From NCBI GenBank assembly GCA_011947345.1, contig JAAVTG010000568.1:248001-312000 (forward strand): 64,000 nucleotides of DNA. Reading direction: 5' to 3'. A program made the translations under genes and the position numbers. The DNA comes from Phytophthora quininea. Taxonomy: Eukaryota > Oomycota > Peronosporomycetes > Peronosporales > Peronosporaceae. Under the pieces are notes generated by a model. The model was not told the origin of the DNA and did no database searches. It saw nothing but the letters and a program-made list of their open reading frames with translations. This document shows, one piece after another, positions 40,667 through 51,396 of this stretch. Position 1 is the first letter of the stretch. The number at the start of each line of letters is the position of its first letter.

Positions 40667-40997
40667 CTTGGACCGGAGGCTGGAGCTGGAAGGCCGAAAG
40701 CTGGGATCGGAGTACCTTGGTGCTTGAGAGTGCGCTCAAGAGCCAAGATCGGAAAGTGAGTCGCTGGAACAAGCGTGCTCGGCGTGGGGATAATGACCCG
40801 TAGGGTACTCTACACAGAGGTGACAGTCCCGCCGGTTCATGGGGCAAATACATGCCTCCCCGGTAAAGGGGCTTCCATGTGTTGGTCCTGGGTGAGACCT
40901 CTCCATTTACTAACGACAGCACCCTCTCGGCATAGGGGCCGATAAGACACTCGAGACTGTGCATGGTATACATGTGCCGTGGACACTGCCGCAACCG

Positions 40998-41628
40998 AGC
41001 TTGCTTCAAAGCGGCCTGCGTCCACGCGCGACGTGATGCTGAAGGCCGTCTTGCCCTTGCCCACCACGTTCATGTAGCCCTCGTCGAAGTGGTAGTCGCA
41101 GAAGCTGTTCCGCACAAGCAACATCGACAGGCACCCGACAAAGTTAGCCATTTATGTTGGCACAGGCGACAAACCAACAATGGACGGCACGTACATGGGG
41201 AGGAACTCGGCGAAGAGGCCCGTGTAGAAGAGCGTGAAGGGCAATTTGATATCCGTAAGGAGGTCCTGCACCACCTTCTTGAGCGTGTTGGGGCCATCAG
41301 TCACGCGCACACCGTACTCCGCGGGCACGAACAGATCGACGCCGGCCGCCTTGGCCGCGCGCACCGCATGGATCTGCGCGTCCAGGTGGTACGGCGATAC
41401 TGCGCTCACCACGACCTCGCTGCAGCTGAGTGCCTTCGTGAGCGCGTCTTCGTCGTCGTACGACACCTTGGCCAGTTTGGCTCCCTTCGCCTTGAAGGCC
41501 TGCAGCTCTTGCCTGCTGTCGTCGCGCGTGAGGATGGTGACCTGGCTGCCCTTCTTGAGCAGCTCGGTCGCGACGGTGCCGCCGATGCCGCCGGCTCCGA
41601 GGATGGCGAACTTGGTGTAGACCGACAT
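40998..41628 (-). pseudogene. NmrA-like NAD(P)-binding protein, C-terminally truncated (left copy)
   Basis: ATG at 41628 (MSVYTKFAILGAGGIGGTVA) starts an atypical SDR of the NmrA/isoflavone-reductase type: Rossmann GAGGIGG, VTILTRDDSRQELQAF, VVSAVSPYHLDAQIHAVRAA, DLFVPAEYGVR, LPFTLFYTGLFAEFLPMYVP. A TAA follows unless an ~81-bp intron is removed, after which DYHFDEGYMNVVGKGKTAFS and TSRVDAGRF continue. Beyond GRF the family similarity ends and the sequence becomes the upstream region of the glycine-rich gene, so about a third of the protein is missing. These proteins usually sense redox state or reduce small molecules. It may be non-functional or a shortened protein. Confidence 0.6.
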
Positions 41629-41946
41629 GATGGGATAGATGAGTTGGAAACTTGGTTGCGAGGTGCAAAGTGTTTTCAATTGTGAGGATGCTCGGGTGCA
41701 ATTCCCCGTCCGTCTCCATTCCACCGCTGCTGCTTGATGCGATCCTACCATCGCATGAACACGTTGCTGTTTGTTTTCGGGTCGAGCACGGTGGCAGGTC
41801 CTGTACAGAGACATTCGCTGCCGTATTCCGCCGCCGACACTGCAGGAATTTGCAGTGTCCAGTGACATAATGGCGATTGTGCGGGGCGTCAACGAGGAAC
41901 GCAACAGCCAACATAATATATTGACTTGGTGTTTGCCTACATGACT

Positions 41947-42327
41947 TTATTGATGAAGACCCAACAAAAACTCCTTGTATGGCGACGCGATCATTGAAAG
42001 GGATAGAATCTTGAGCAGCACGATAGGGCGGTATCCAGGCAGTAGTTCGCACCTCTCAACGTAGGCACTACGCTCAGACAAATATGAGTTGTGCGATATA
42101 TCCGCGTAGATGACTTCGCTCCCCGTCAACGCCTTCTCAATGACATTCTCGTCGCCGTGCAACACCTTCACGAGCTTGATCCCGCGGTCCTTGAAAACCT
42201 TCAGCTCCGATTTGCTGTCGTCGCGCGTGAGAATAGTGACCGTGGCCCCCTTTTCAAGAAGTTCGTCCACAACAGTCCCCTTGACGTCCGTGGCTCCGAC
42301 AACAACGAATTTGCTGAACACAGACAT
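41947..42327 (-). CDS. NmrA-like protein fragment in the spacer
   Basis: ATG at 42327 (MSVFSKFVVVGATDVKGTVV) gives 126 residues. The first ~85 align with the NmrA-like copies in the arms (VTILTRDDSKSELKVFKDRG, LVKVLHGDENVIEKALTGSE), but the dinucleotide motif is GATDVKG instead of GAGGIGG, and after SEVIYADISHN the similarity disappears. The Gly-rich loop change and the lack of a substrate domain suggest a degenerate gene. It is clearly older than the arm copies, so it probably represents the original tandem neighbour around which the inverted duplication formed. Confidence 0.5.
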   Translation of the reverse strand: MSVFSKFVVVGATDVKGTVVDELLEKGATVTILTRDDSKSELKVFKDRGIKLVKVLHGDENVIEKALTGSEVIYADISHNSYLSERSAYVERCELLPGYRPIVLLKILSLSMIASPYKEFLLGLHQ

Positions 42328-42925
42328 GGAAGCTGGCTGGAAGCTGTGCGTCTTGCAGAAGAAAATCGATTATGAGCTGCCCTTCTTCGGACCCACGACG
42401 GTCGGTCGCGCGGCATCGGTGCAACGTTGATCCAGACAAACAAGGCAACGACCCGGAACGAATAGCGTCGACTAAAAAGCTATCGACGAGAAGCTTTGAT
42501 AGGCTATGCGGGCGAGTTAGGCTCAAACTCCATCGGAATGACATGCTGGCATCGAGGTCACTTTGGGCCATTTCGTTCTCCGTTAGCGATGAGTTCATGT
42601 GCCTTGGGCGAGAAAATGTCGGTCGCTTTGGTTTATCTACGAGCCCATCTGTCGGTACTCGTTGACGCCCCGCACAATCGCCATTATGTCACTGGACACT
42701 GCAAATTCCTGCAGTGTCGGCGGCGGAATACGGCAGCGAATGTCTCTGTACAGGACCTGCCACCGTGCTCGACCCGAAAACAAACAGCAACGTGTTCATG
42801 CGATGGTAGGATCGCATCAAGCAGCAGCGGTGGAATGGAGACGGACGGGGAATTGCACCCGAGCATCCTCACAATTGAAAACACTTTGCACCTCGCAACC
42901 AAGTTTCCAACTCATCTATCCCATC

Positions 42926-43556
42926 ATGTCGGTCTACACCAAGTTCGCCATCCTCGGAGCCGGCGGCATCGGCGGCACCGTCGCGACCGAGCTGCTCAAG
43001 AAGAGCAGCCAGGTCACCATCCTCACGCGCGACGACAGCAGGCAAGAGCTGCAGGCCTTCAAGGCGAAGGGAGCCAAACTGGCCAAGGTGTCGTACGACG
43101 ACGAAGACGCGCTCACGAAGGCACTCAGCTGCAGCGAGGTCGTGGTGAGCGCAGTATCGCCGTACCACCTGGACGCGCAGATCCATGCGGTGCGCGCGGC
43201 CAAGGCGGCCGGCGTCGATCTGTTCGTGCCCGCGGAGTACGGTGTGCGCGTGACTGATGGCCCCAACACGCTCAAGAAGGTGGTGCAGGACCTCCTTACG
43301 GATATCAAATTGCCCTTCACGCTCTTCTACACGGGCCTCTTCGCCGAGTTCCTCCCCATGTACGTGCCGTCCATTGTTGGTTTGTCGCCTGTGCCAACAT
43401 AAATGGCTAACTTTGTCGGGTGCCTGTCGATGTTGCTTGTGCGGAACAGCTTCTGCGACTACCACTTCGACGAGGGCTACATGAACGTGGTGGGCAAGGG
43501 CAAGACGGCCTTCAGCATCACGTCGCGCGTGGACGCAGGCCGCTTTGAAGCAAGCT
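42926..43556 (+). pseudogene. NmrA-like NAD(P)-binding protein, C-terminally truncated (right copy)
   Basis: ATG at 42926. The sequence is identical to the left copy apart from one visible substitution in LLKKSSQ (LLKKGSQ on the left). The same TAA at 43400-43402 lies in a putative 81-bp intron (CC|GTCCAT...AACAG|C, 43369-43449) that keeps the frame. After VDAGRF the family similarity ends. Both copies share the truncation, so it predates the duplication. Confidence 0.6.
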
Positions 43557-43889
43557 CGGTTGCGGCAGTGTCCACGGCACATGTATACCATGCACAGTCT
43601 CGAGTGTCTTATCGGCCCCTATGCCGAGAGGGTGCTGTCGTTAGTAAATGGAGAGGTCTCACCCAGGACCAACACATGGAAGCCCCTTTACCGGGGAGGC
43701 ATGTGTATTTGCCCCATGAACCGGCGGGACTGTCACCTCTGTGTAGAGTACCCTACGGGTCATTATCCCCACGCCGAGCACGCTTGTTCCAGCGACTCAC
43801 TTTCCGATCTTGGCTCTTGAGCGCACTCTCAAGCACCAAGGTACTCCGATCCCAGCTTTCGGCCTTCCAGCTCCAGCCTCCGGTCCAAG

Positions 43890-44828
43890 ATGATGTTCAA
43901 CAAGACGATCATTGCCCTGTGCGTCGCTGCCGTGGCGTTTTCCAGCAGTGCCGTGGACGCGTCCGCTGAAGTGTTGCAGACATACGGCGAGCAGCAGCAG
44001 CCAAGCAAGATGGGTGGAGGCTACACTAGCGGTGCCAAGGGTACTAGCACCACCGGTGGCGTCTACACTGGCGGTGACAAAGGGACAGGCGTCGGTGGCG
44101 TCTCCAATGGCGGTAGCGTTTACACCGGTGGTAACAAGGGTGGCGTCGGCGGCATTGAACTTGGCGGCGGTATCAGCGGCCACCTCGGCTTCGGAGCAGG
44201 GGTTGGTGCCAAGGGCGGAAATACGGCTGGTGGTGCTGCCGGTGGCGCGGGCGTCGGCGGTGATGTGAGCGGCAAGGGCGGCGTTGGTGTCGGTGGTAAC
44301 ATCGGTGGTGGGATCGGCGGTGTCGTCAATGGAGGCGTCGGAGTTGGCGTTGGGGGCTACGGCGGCGCAAACGTTGGTACGAACGTCGGCGTTGATGATC
44401 TTGGACTTGGCGGTCTTGGTCTTGGCGGACTTGGACTACCGGTAGGCGGAGTGGGCGTCGGTGCCAATGTCGGTGGTGGTGCCAGCGTGAAGGCGGGCGC
44501 GAACATCGGAGGCTACGGCAGTGTTGGCGGTAAGGGCGGCGTGGACGTTGGTCTTGGCGGCGTCGGCAACATTGGTGCCGGCGTTCTGGGCAATGTCGGC
44601 GCCGCCGTCGGTGGTGCTGCTAACCTCGGTGTCGGCTTGCTGGGCAACATCGTCGGTGCCGGTGCCAAACTCGGAGGTGGCGTGGTGAGCGAGGCAGGCG
44701 CTGCGCTTGGTGGTGTCACCGCTGGTGTCGGTGGCACGAAGACGGATGGCTACGGCGCCGAGGGATCGACAACGACCACGACCACCGCTACGCAGTCTGC
44801 CGGCAAGTCGTACTACCTGCGTGCCTAG
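43890..44828 (+). CDS. Glycine-rich secreted protein (right copy)
   Basis: ATG at 43890 encodes the 312-residue twin of 39728-40666 with signal peptide, Gly/Val/Ala repeats and Thr-rich end. Both copies keep their upstream sequence (about 300 bp including GACTCACTTTCCGATCTTGG, a weak Inr/FPR-like element), so both may be expressed from identical promoters. The two copies point away from the centre of the palindrome. The near identity makes it hard to tell recent duplication from ongoing gene conversion. Confidence 0.85.
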   Translation: MMFNKTIIALCVAAVAFSSSAVDASAEVLQTYGEQQQPSKMGGGYTSGAKGTSTTGGVYTGGDKGTGVGGVSNGGSVYTGGNKGGVGGIELGGGISGHLGFGAGVGAKGGNTAGGAAGGAGVGGDVSGKGGVGVGGNIGGGIGGVVNGGVGVGVGGYGGANVGTNVGVDDLGLGGLGLGGLGLPVGGVGVGANVGGGASVKAGANIGGYGSVGGKGGVDVGLGGVGNIGAGVLGNVGAAVGGAANLGVGLLGNIVGAGAKLGGGVVSEAGAALGGVTAGVGGTKTDGYGAEGSTTTTTTATQSAGKSYYLRA

Positions 44829-45042
44829 GTGTACCGGAGAAACCAAATGTCTGTACAATAGAAACATGTTCGTGGTTTGTCTTGCTGGTTGTTGAACGCC
44901 AAAGGCGACTCACAATACATCGACTTTCTTCTGCATTGAGGATCATTTCCAAGAAATGGCACGTTGACTTGTCAATGAACTTTCAGTGCTTTATTACCTC
45001 ACCAATACTTGGCGAGACTTCCTAGAGTTGTGTGGTCCGCAC

Positions 45043-46524
45043 TTACTGCTTGGGCGAGGGAGCAGGGCGCGCCGGCGTCGGCGGCAGCACGATCTTGTCC
45101 TTGATCATTCCCCACGGAGCCATGGTCACCAGCTCCTCGGCAGCCGTCGGGTGGATCGCCACAATGTTGTCAAAGTCGGCCTTGGTGGCGTTCATCTTGA
45201 GCGCCACGCCGAAGCCCTGGATCATCTCGTCGGCGCCCTCGCCAGCAACGTGGACACCCACAACAGTCTCCTCCACGCCCACCGTCACCAGCTTCATGGC
45301 GGTCTTTCCCTTGCGCTCCGGGTCGGCCATCGAGTGCAGCAGGTTCACGAACTTGCTCTTGTAGACCTTGACGTTCTCCTCGCCAAACTTGGCCACAGCC
45401 TCCGGCTCCGTGTATCCGCACGTGCCAATAGGCGGGTGCGAGAAGATGACGGTGGGGATTTGGTGGTAGTTGAGGCAGGCGTCTTTCTCGCCGCCAAAGA
45501 GGCGGTCGGACAGTCGACGGCCGGCGGCGATGGCCACAGGGGTGAGCTCCCAGCCAGTGGTGGTGGCGTCGCCGATGGCGTACACGCCAGCCACCGACGT
45601 GTTCTCCTGGGCGTCCACCTCAATGAATCCTCCCTCCGAGAGCTTGACGCCGATCTGCTCGAGACCCAAGTCTTTGGTGCGGGGCTCACGGCCCACGGCG
45701 TACAGGATCGTGTCAAAGTCAGTGTGCTTCTCCTCCTTGCCATCCACCGTTACCACGAAGGTCAACTTGCCGTCGTCCTGCTTCTCCACACGAGCCGTGC
45801 GCATGTTTCGCACGAACTTGACGCCGGCCTTCTCCATCTCCTCGTTGACAAGGTCCCGCACAATGGGGTCGAACTTGCGCAGCACCTGGTCGAAGCGGCA
45901 GAAGAGCGTCGTGTCGCTCTTGAGCGTGTTGAAGATGCCCGCCATTTCCACGGCGATGTAGCCGGCGCCCACGACCGCCACCTTCTTGGGCTGCTGCTCC
46001 AGCTTAAAGAAGCCGTCGCTGTTGATGACGTACTCCTTGCCGGGGAAGTCGGGCACAGAGGGGACGCCACCGGGCGCGACTAGCAAATGTTTACCGGTGA
46101 AGACCTTGCCGTCCACCTCGATCTTGTTGGATGCCGTAATCTTGGCGATGCCCTGCACGTGGTCCACCTTTTGGTTCTCGAGATTGCGCTCGTAGATGCC
46201 GTTGAGGCGCTTGATGTAGGCGTCGCGCTTGGTCTTCATGTTGGCCCAGTCGAAGTCGCCGAACTGGAACTCGCGCGGGGCCGTGTTGATGCTGTAATCG
46301 TGGTTGCGGTTCAGGTGCTCCACGTGCATGGCCGTGTTGAACATGACCTTCTTGGGCACGCAGCCGTAGTTGACGCAGGTGCCGCCCAGTCCGGCGCCGT
46401 CGAACTCGCGGCCGCGCTCCACCACCAGCACCTTGGCGCCGTAGGTGGCGGCACGGCGGGCCGAGGCCATGCCGCCGCTGCCGCCGCCGATCACCATGTA
46501 GTCGTACACGACGTCCGTGCTCAT
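45043..46524 (-). CDS. Glutathione reductase
   Basis: ATG at 46524 ([20 protein letters not shown]) gives 493 residues, normal for the family. The FAD-binding loop GGGSGG is at residues 13-18. The redox-active disulfide lies in [13 protein letters not shown] (C50 and C55). The NADPH-binding loop GAGYIAVE is at 186-193, a second FAD motif is VYAIGDAT, and the C-terminal active-site His is H458 in HPTAAEE with E463. It reduces glutathione disulfide with NADPH. No targeting extension is present, so a cytosolic enzyme is expected. The last 50 codons are duplicated in the left arm. A CRE-like TGACGTCA lies 50 bp upstream. Confidence 0.95.
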   Translation of the reverse strand: MSTDVVYDYMVIGGGSGGMASARRAATYGAKVLVVERGREFDGAGLGGTCVNYGCVPKKVMFNTAMHVEHLNRNHDYSINTAPREFQFGDFDWANMKTKRDAYIKRLNGIYERNLENQKVDHVQGIAKITASNKIEVDGKVFTGKHLLVAPGGVPSVPDFPGKEYVINSDGFFKLEQQPKKVAVVGAGYIAVEMAGIFNTLKSDTTLFCRFDQVLRKFDPIVRDLVNEEMEKAGVKFVRNMRTARVEKQDDGKLTFVVTVDGKEEKHTDFDTILYAVGREPRTKDLGLEQIGVKLSEGGFIEVDAQENTSVAGVYAIGDATTTGWELTPVAIAAGRRLSDRLFGGEKDACLNYHQIPTVIFSHPPIGTCGYTEPEAVAKFGEENVKVYKSKFVNLLHSMADPERKGKTAMKLVTVGVEETVVGVHVAGEGADEMIQGFGVALKMNATKADFDNIVAIHPTAAEELVTMAPWGMIKDKIVLPPTPARPAPSPKQ

Positions 46525-46573
46525 TGTGCTGTGTGTTGGGGTCTGACCTCTTGGCGGCGATTTAGATTGTGAC

Positions 46574-46581
46574 TGACGTCA
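46574..46581. promoter_or_regulatory. CRE-like bZIP site upstream of glutathione reductase
   Basis: TGACGTCA is a perfect palindromic cAMP-response-element/ATF-type bZIP site, 50 bp before the glutathione reductase ATG. Oxidative-stress bZIP control would make sense, but this is inferred from an 8-bp match. Confidence 0.35.
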
Positions 46582-47136
46582 GGGAAGATATCGGAGGAGA
46601 GCATACAAACACCAAGATTCATTGCTTTTGGCAAATAAGAAGACGATAATGGGCAATTTCAACGAATAAGAGACGTTTATGCGGATTACGTGGTTTACAT
46701 AGAGGTCGGGTGGGACATGGAGGCCAGCTCGATGACTGTGTGCGGGGCTCGGCAGCGCGTGCGAGGCTGTCTTGCACGCGTCCAGGCATGCACCGAGTAT
46801 GAGAAGCCGAGCGGAGGTTGTATGGGGTCGTCGGAGCGCCGCGACACCTTCGAGATGATCAGACGTGCGACTCGTCACACGTCGCAGACGATAGCGTGAT
46901 GGTTGGCTCGGATCACAAGATGGCTACATCAGCTTCTTCCGAGTGAATCGCTGAGCAGCTCGTGTTGCTGGTGACGTTCAACAGCGTACCAATCGACAAT
47001 GCGTGGCAGAACATGCCCTTTTGTGCTGGCGATGCCTGGTACATAACGACCTGGCCTGGAATAGCAGCTGAAACGGATCCCGAGTCGGTTGAGCAAGTTT
47101 TACTACTGAGCCTTTGCTACGGTCTCCTCGGTAACC
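46582..47136. other. Divergent promoter region, nothing else recognised
   Basis: This region separates the divergent glutathione reductase and coiled-coil protein genes. No other gene is evident. Confidence 0.4.
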
Positions 47137-49929
47137 ATGTTCCTGGAGCTGTCGTTCGACTCGCACGCTGGAGGCAAGGAGGTTCGTCTACCGAATGCCG
47201 CAAGTAGCTGGCGCTATGATGAGGACGACGAGCGAGAGTTGTCTCTGGACGAACTCGTGTCGGACTTGCGAGCCAGCGCTTCCAGTCGCAAGGCAGCGAG
47301 TATGACGAGCTCCAAATCGTCCCCGCTACGAATGGCGTCTCCTCCAAGGCGGTCCAAGAAGCAAGAGAACTTCACAACCAGTCGGTGCTCTGCTGGTTGT
47401 CCACGTTCTGCTAGTCCCAGTCCGAAGAAGAAGAAGATACCAGTACGCACTGCTAGAAACTTTCGAGACGAAGACCAAAGCGAAGACGAGAACGCCGCAG
47501 TAATGCCCACGCCAAGACTCGATCGGATCCTCAAACAACGACCGACTATGGAGGCCAAGCGCTGCACTCCAGCTGCAACCTCGACACGCCCAAAAGGCCC
47601 TGCACCTCCAGTTCGCAAGTCAAAAGTTCGTTCTCCAGTGCTGTCGCTGTCGTCCCCATCACTTTCTCCACTTACGAATTCGTCGGAGGCAGCATCTCCG
47701 TTGTCCGTCTCGGAAGACATTTACATGCCTCTTACGCCGGACGAGGATTCCATTGACGCTTTAATCGGCAAAGACATTCGTGATCTCAACAAGCTAATCT
47801 CCAAGAAGGCTGGGCCGTCCAAGACCAAGACGTTGACTACACGACAATCTCCAGTTCGATCTCCTACAGCGAACGAGATCTCGAAAACGATCCGACAGAG
47901 CACTCGCTTTCGAAAGGGGATCCTCAAGAAAACCTCGCAGGAAGATAGTCGCATCAAGACTGACAGAATTTCAGTCACGCGCAATCCATCGCTCCGGTTC
48001 CCAGTGCCTGTACGAAAACCTACGTTTGATATGCTCGAGTCGCCCCCACCGCCGCCACCTCCAGATTCCGACGAAGATGAAGAAGAGGACTCGTTTGCAG
48101 AAGAGATACGAAAGCTAAGAGAAGCCCGTCGGTTGGCCTTGTCGCCTACAAAATCGGTTGAACCAACTCCGCCAAACAAAACCACCACGGATGCGAATGC
48201 GGAAACTGAGAGTGCGGAGATCTGCGCCACTGTAGCGCTGAAAGTCCGCAATGCGTCGAATGCCATCAACGGCTTGCTACTGGAAGCATTGAAGCCATTC
48301 GAAGACAGACAGAAAGAAGCCGAGCAAACTAAAGAGCTTGAGGATGAAAAGACTGGAGGAGATGAGGTGCTTCGGAATGCTGCAGCTGCGGAACTTAAGT
48401 GTGCTACGCAGACGATCGTGTCTCAACTCGATCTGACATTCGCAGACATGACCGAACGACGAAATGCTGATCTAAAGGCAGAAGCTGATGCGACTGCTGC
48501 TGCAAAGGATGCGGAGAAGAAAGAGAAGGAAGCTGCTGAGGAGAAGAAGAAAGCAGCTGAAAAAGAGGCCAAGGAGCGAGACATGGAAGTGCTGAGGCTG
48601 ATCCCCATGCGGGGAAAACTTTTGACGTGCTCATCGGACATTGAGCATGTGCTCGAACACCTCGAGAGTGAAGATGCTAAAGAGTGTGATACGATATCAA
48701 CCGAAGCTACAGAAGTTGAGACCTTGCGCAATCTAACTCGGCAAAGAATCCAAAGAATCGAGGCTCGACTGGCAGCAGCGCCAACGTCAAACCAACCGAC
48801 TGAAAGGGGACAGAGTATTTCGTGGCGTACTGTGGATTGGGTGCGAGACACTTTTGCAGCAGAAAACCCGATACCATCCGACAGAGGTAACTATCAGACC
48901 CAGGAGGTTGAAACCCCAGCTATCAATAATGAGTTCGTGGAAGACCAAGGTCCGTTCCAAGAAGTTCTTCAGCGTCAGGTTATGGAGAAGTTAGATCTTA
49001 CCATGTTGAAGCTCAAACATGTTCTCGATATCGACATGAAAGAAGCTGCTGAAGCGCAGGAAAAACGAAAGCGAGATCAATCCGAGCAGGACGAAAAGCA
49101 ACGTCAACAGAAATTAGAAGACGAACGCAAACAACAAGCGCTTGACGACGCAGACAATGCTCGACGGAGAGTTATGGGTCTGACGTCGATTGAAGACGTT
49201 GAAGGGTGGATGGAGGAAGGACGGCACCTTCAAAGAAACTTCAGGCAGAATAGTCATTTAGAGCAGCTGATGAACACTCGCATTGACGCGGAAGGAGGTG
49301 GATTATTCACGAATGGATCACCTTCTAACCAAATGGAGGCACTGCGCCAGTTTGACAGTCTAATGACTACGATCCCTGCAAGAGATCACGATGAACTACC
49401 CCGATATTCGAGCCAAAGTGAGCGAAGAGCTAGCCACCGTCGTGATACTGTCAGTGCCAGACGTCGTAGATTTCGTGACCAACAACCGAGTGAATTGTGG
49501 ATCGAAACGTCGAGCTCTGACAGTGAAGTCGAAGAAAGCGACGCAAACAGTTCCTTCGACACTCGCGAAGTGAGTCCGGTCCCAATCTCTCGAAAGCGCT
49601 TCGAACGACACACGCGAAAGAATTCATGCCCTGTGTTCCGACCGCAACAACCGTCGCCGAAAGTATCGCCGCCTAGAACGAACAAACTGTACTCAAGACA
49701 TCGAAGCAGGACCAGTCCCAAGCTCCCCGGCATTGTAAACCAAAACGAAAGCACGTCTTCAACGAGAAGGACACGAAATCGAAAGGACAAGTCAGTCCCG
49801 TTGGAAACGGATTTCGCGCGTACGATCCAGGCGCTGCAAGCGGAACGAAGACAAAAGACGTCGTGGGTAAGAAACCACAATAACCGTGGGGAGCCGCGTT
49901 CCAATCAATATACTGAGCATCATCTATAG
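47137..49929 (+). CDS. Large basic coiled-coil protein, uncharacterised
   Basis: ATG at 47137 gives 930 residues in one open exon. The first ~320 residues are disordered, Ser/Pro/Lys-rich, with many SP sites (RSPVLSLSSPSLSPL). A proline run followed by DSDEDEEEDS lies near residues 305-320. Long charged helices follow: around 315-335, 440-490 (KDAEKKEKEAAEEKKKAAEK) and 645-690 (EKRKRDQSEQDEKQRQQKLE). The C-terminal ~180 residues are Arg/Ser-rich. There is no signal peptide or membrane segment. The make-up suits a cytoskeletal, centrosomal or nuclear scaffold, but I do not recognise a family. No lesion is seen, and its length argues for a real gene. Confidence 0.75.
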   Translation: MFLELSFDSHAGGKEVRLPNAASSWRYDEDDERELSLDELVSDLRASASSRKAASMTSSKSSPLRMASPPRRSKKQENFTTSRCSAGCPRSASPSPKKKKIPVRTARNFRDEDQSEDENAAVMPTPRLDRILKQRPTMEAKRCTPAATSTRPKGPAPPVRKSKVRSPVLSLSSPSLSPLTNSSEAASPLSVSEDIYMPLTPDEDSIDALIGKDIRDLNKLISKKAGPSKTKTLTTRQSPVRSPTANEISKTIRQSTRFRKGILKKTSQEDSRIKTDRISVTRNPSLRFPVPVRKPTFDMLESPPPPPPPDSDEDEEEDSFAEEIRKLREARRLALSPTKSVEPTPPNKTTTDANAETESAEICATVALKVRNASNAINGLLLEALKPFEDRQKEAEQTKELEDEKTGGDEVLRNAAAAELKCATQTIVSQLDLTFADMTERRNADLKAEADATAAAKDAEKKEKEAAEEKKKAAEKEAKERDMEVLRLIPMRGKLLTCSSDIEHVLEHLESEDAKECDTISTEATEVETLRNLTRQRIQRIEARLAAAPTSNQPTERGQSISWRTVDWVRDTFAAENPIPSDRGNYQTQEVETPAINNEFVEDQGPFQEVLQRQVMEKLDLTMLKLKHVLDIDMKEAAEAQEKRKRDQSEQDEKQRQQKLEDERKQQALDDADNARRRVMGLTSIEDVEGWMEEGRHLQRNFRQNSHLEQLMNTRIDAEGGGLFTNGSPSNQMEALRQFDSLMTTIPARDHDELPRYSSQSERRASHRRDTVSARRRRFRDQQPSELWIETSSSDSEVEESDANSSFDTREVSPVPISRKRFERHTRKNSCPVFRPQQPSPKVSPPRTNKLYSRHRSRTSPKLPGIVNQNESTSSTRRTRNRKDKSVPLETDFARTIQALQAERRQKTSWVRNHNNRGEPRSNQYTEHHL

Positions 49930-49953
49930 CTTTGCGTTCTGCTTCGAACGTGT

Positions 49954-50609
49954 CTAGTTAATCGTGTTCTGCGTCGCACGCTGGAACTCGTAGTGGGCTT
50001 GGCAGAAATTGAGCGTGCGTTCGTACGCCGCCTTGCCACAGTTGTCTATCGAGCAGCGTTTTCCTCCGCCGTGGGCCCAGCAGTAGCCCTTGGAGATCGT
50101 CACCTTCATGCAGCCGAAGTGTCTGCATCTAGTGCCGCCGCCGTGCGCCCAGCACAAGCCGCGGGCCTTGGCTTTCTTGGTGCATCCTCCGACTCTGCAC
50201 GCGGTCGATCCGCCTACAAACAAGGAACGAAAACAACTAAGCCTAGGAGTTCAACTCGCGTCTAGTCGAGTCAAGAGTTCACCATGTTTCCAGCACAAAC
50301 CGCGGTGCTTGGCACCCGTCGAGCAGCCGTCCACAAGGCACTTCTTGCCTCCCTACCGGGAGTCGACATGAAATTTCATGTCAGCACATTAGGAGACCGC
50401 TTATCTGTCGTTGACATTACCCCGTGACGACAGCAGCGCCCCATCTGAACGATGTAGTTGGTGCAACCTTCCACGCGGCACATGCGGCGTCTCTTCTTGT
50501 CCTCTTTGGTGACCGCAACTCGGGTCGGGACGTCGTTGAGAATGAACGACAGCGTACACTTGTTCTGCGGCGGGTCACAACACAAGGCAGTCGCTTGACT
50601 CTTTTCCAT
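49954..50609 (-). CDS. CxxHGG zinc-motif protein (WRKY19-like type), three exons
   Basis: Exons 50609-50421, 50352-50283 and 50213-49954 join through GT-AG introns of 68-69 bp to 172 residues starting MEKSQATALCCDPPQNKCTL. Five tandem Cys/His units are seen: CTNYIVQMGRCCRHGGG, CSTGAKHRGLCWKHGG, CTKKAKARGLCWAHGGG, CMKVTISKGYCWAHGGG and CGKAAYERTLNFCQAH. Both introns fall at the HG|G junction between units, so exons correspond to repeat units and could multiply by exon duplication. Zinc binding is inferred. The relative at 8027-8443 has three units in one exon. Function unknown. Confidence 0.7.
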
Positions 50610-51396
50610 GGCGACGTGCGTTCCGGAATGGCCCCAAAGGATATGCGTCCACCCTCAACGAAGCTTCGAGTAGTCGCATTTTCCGTCGCAGCTTCAGAAA
50701 GCCTTGAGATTGTCTGGAAAAAGTTCGTGCATGAGTTATGTACTCGCGAACGAATAGTTACCAAAAACTCGTAGTGACCAGAAGAGTGTTGCTGGAGCGA
50801 ATTCACCACCATTCCGAAGCCGTTGCTAGCAGGGTTTCTCACGGCGGAGACTGTTTCAAAGGCATCGCTCCACGCTTCGAGGTGCGAACGGGGTGAACGG
50901 GATCATATCGATCGGTTGCCGCCAGCGATTTCCGTTGAGTTTTGGGGGCGTTTTGCCTGGACCACTTCAGGTGAGCCACGCTTCTCCGCGGCCGAAACGC
51001 TCGTGCCGCTTCGGCAAGACGTCGTGTGTGCTGCCCAGCTGAAGTCTAAGCTGCTGCCCAGCACCAAACGTTTCTTGGAGAAGGCGGCAAGTGCTTGATC
51101 AAACTCTTTAGGGACGGGTCCGACTCGTCGACTGATCCCACCTCGGCATGGAAATATGGACAGCTCAAATCTGCTACGACGCCAACGCAATGATCTGGTC
51201 AGCGAGTAATCTCCCCAAGCGACTACAAAGTCGCTACTGGAAACTATCCAGTGGTCGAATGGAGAACAGCGCTCTCACAAGGGGGCGCAGTTAAGCCGGC
51301 GCCAAATTTCCATCGCAGTTTCACGTGGCGGAAGAAAACTTTGTCACTTCTGGGCGCTGGGCTCACAACCCAAACTATCAGCTTGCAGACAAGACC
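50610..51396. other. Intergenic, nothing recognised
   Basis: Short frames occur on both strands (for example 50823-51098 plus strand), but none contains a motif or a convincing gene structure. Confidence 0.4.

Larger units (their letters stand above)
42658..45192. repeat. Right arm of the 2.5-kb inverted duplication
   Basis: This 2535-bp segment pairs with 39364-41896 in reverse complement. The spacer between the arms is 41897-42657 (761 bp). The right arm ends 150 bp inside the intact glutathione reductase gene, so this arm is the more likely original and the left arm the copy. Confidence 0.95.

Noticed and set aside
40373..40759. Long antisense frames over the glycine-rich gene
   Set aside because: They arise from GC-rich Gly/Val repeats read on the other strand and have low-complexity Pro/Ala/Thr content.
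50823..51190. Overlapping frames on both strands upstream of the kinase
   Set aside because: No recognisable domain and no conserved start; left as intergenic.
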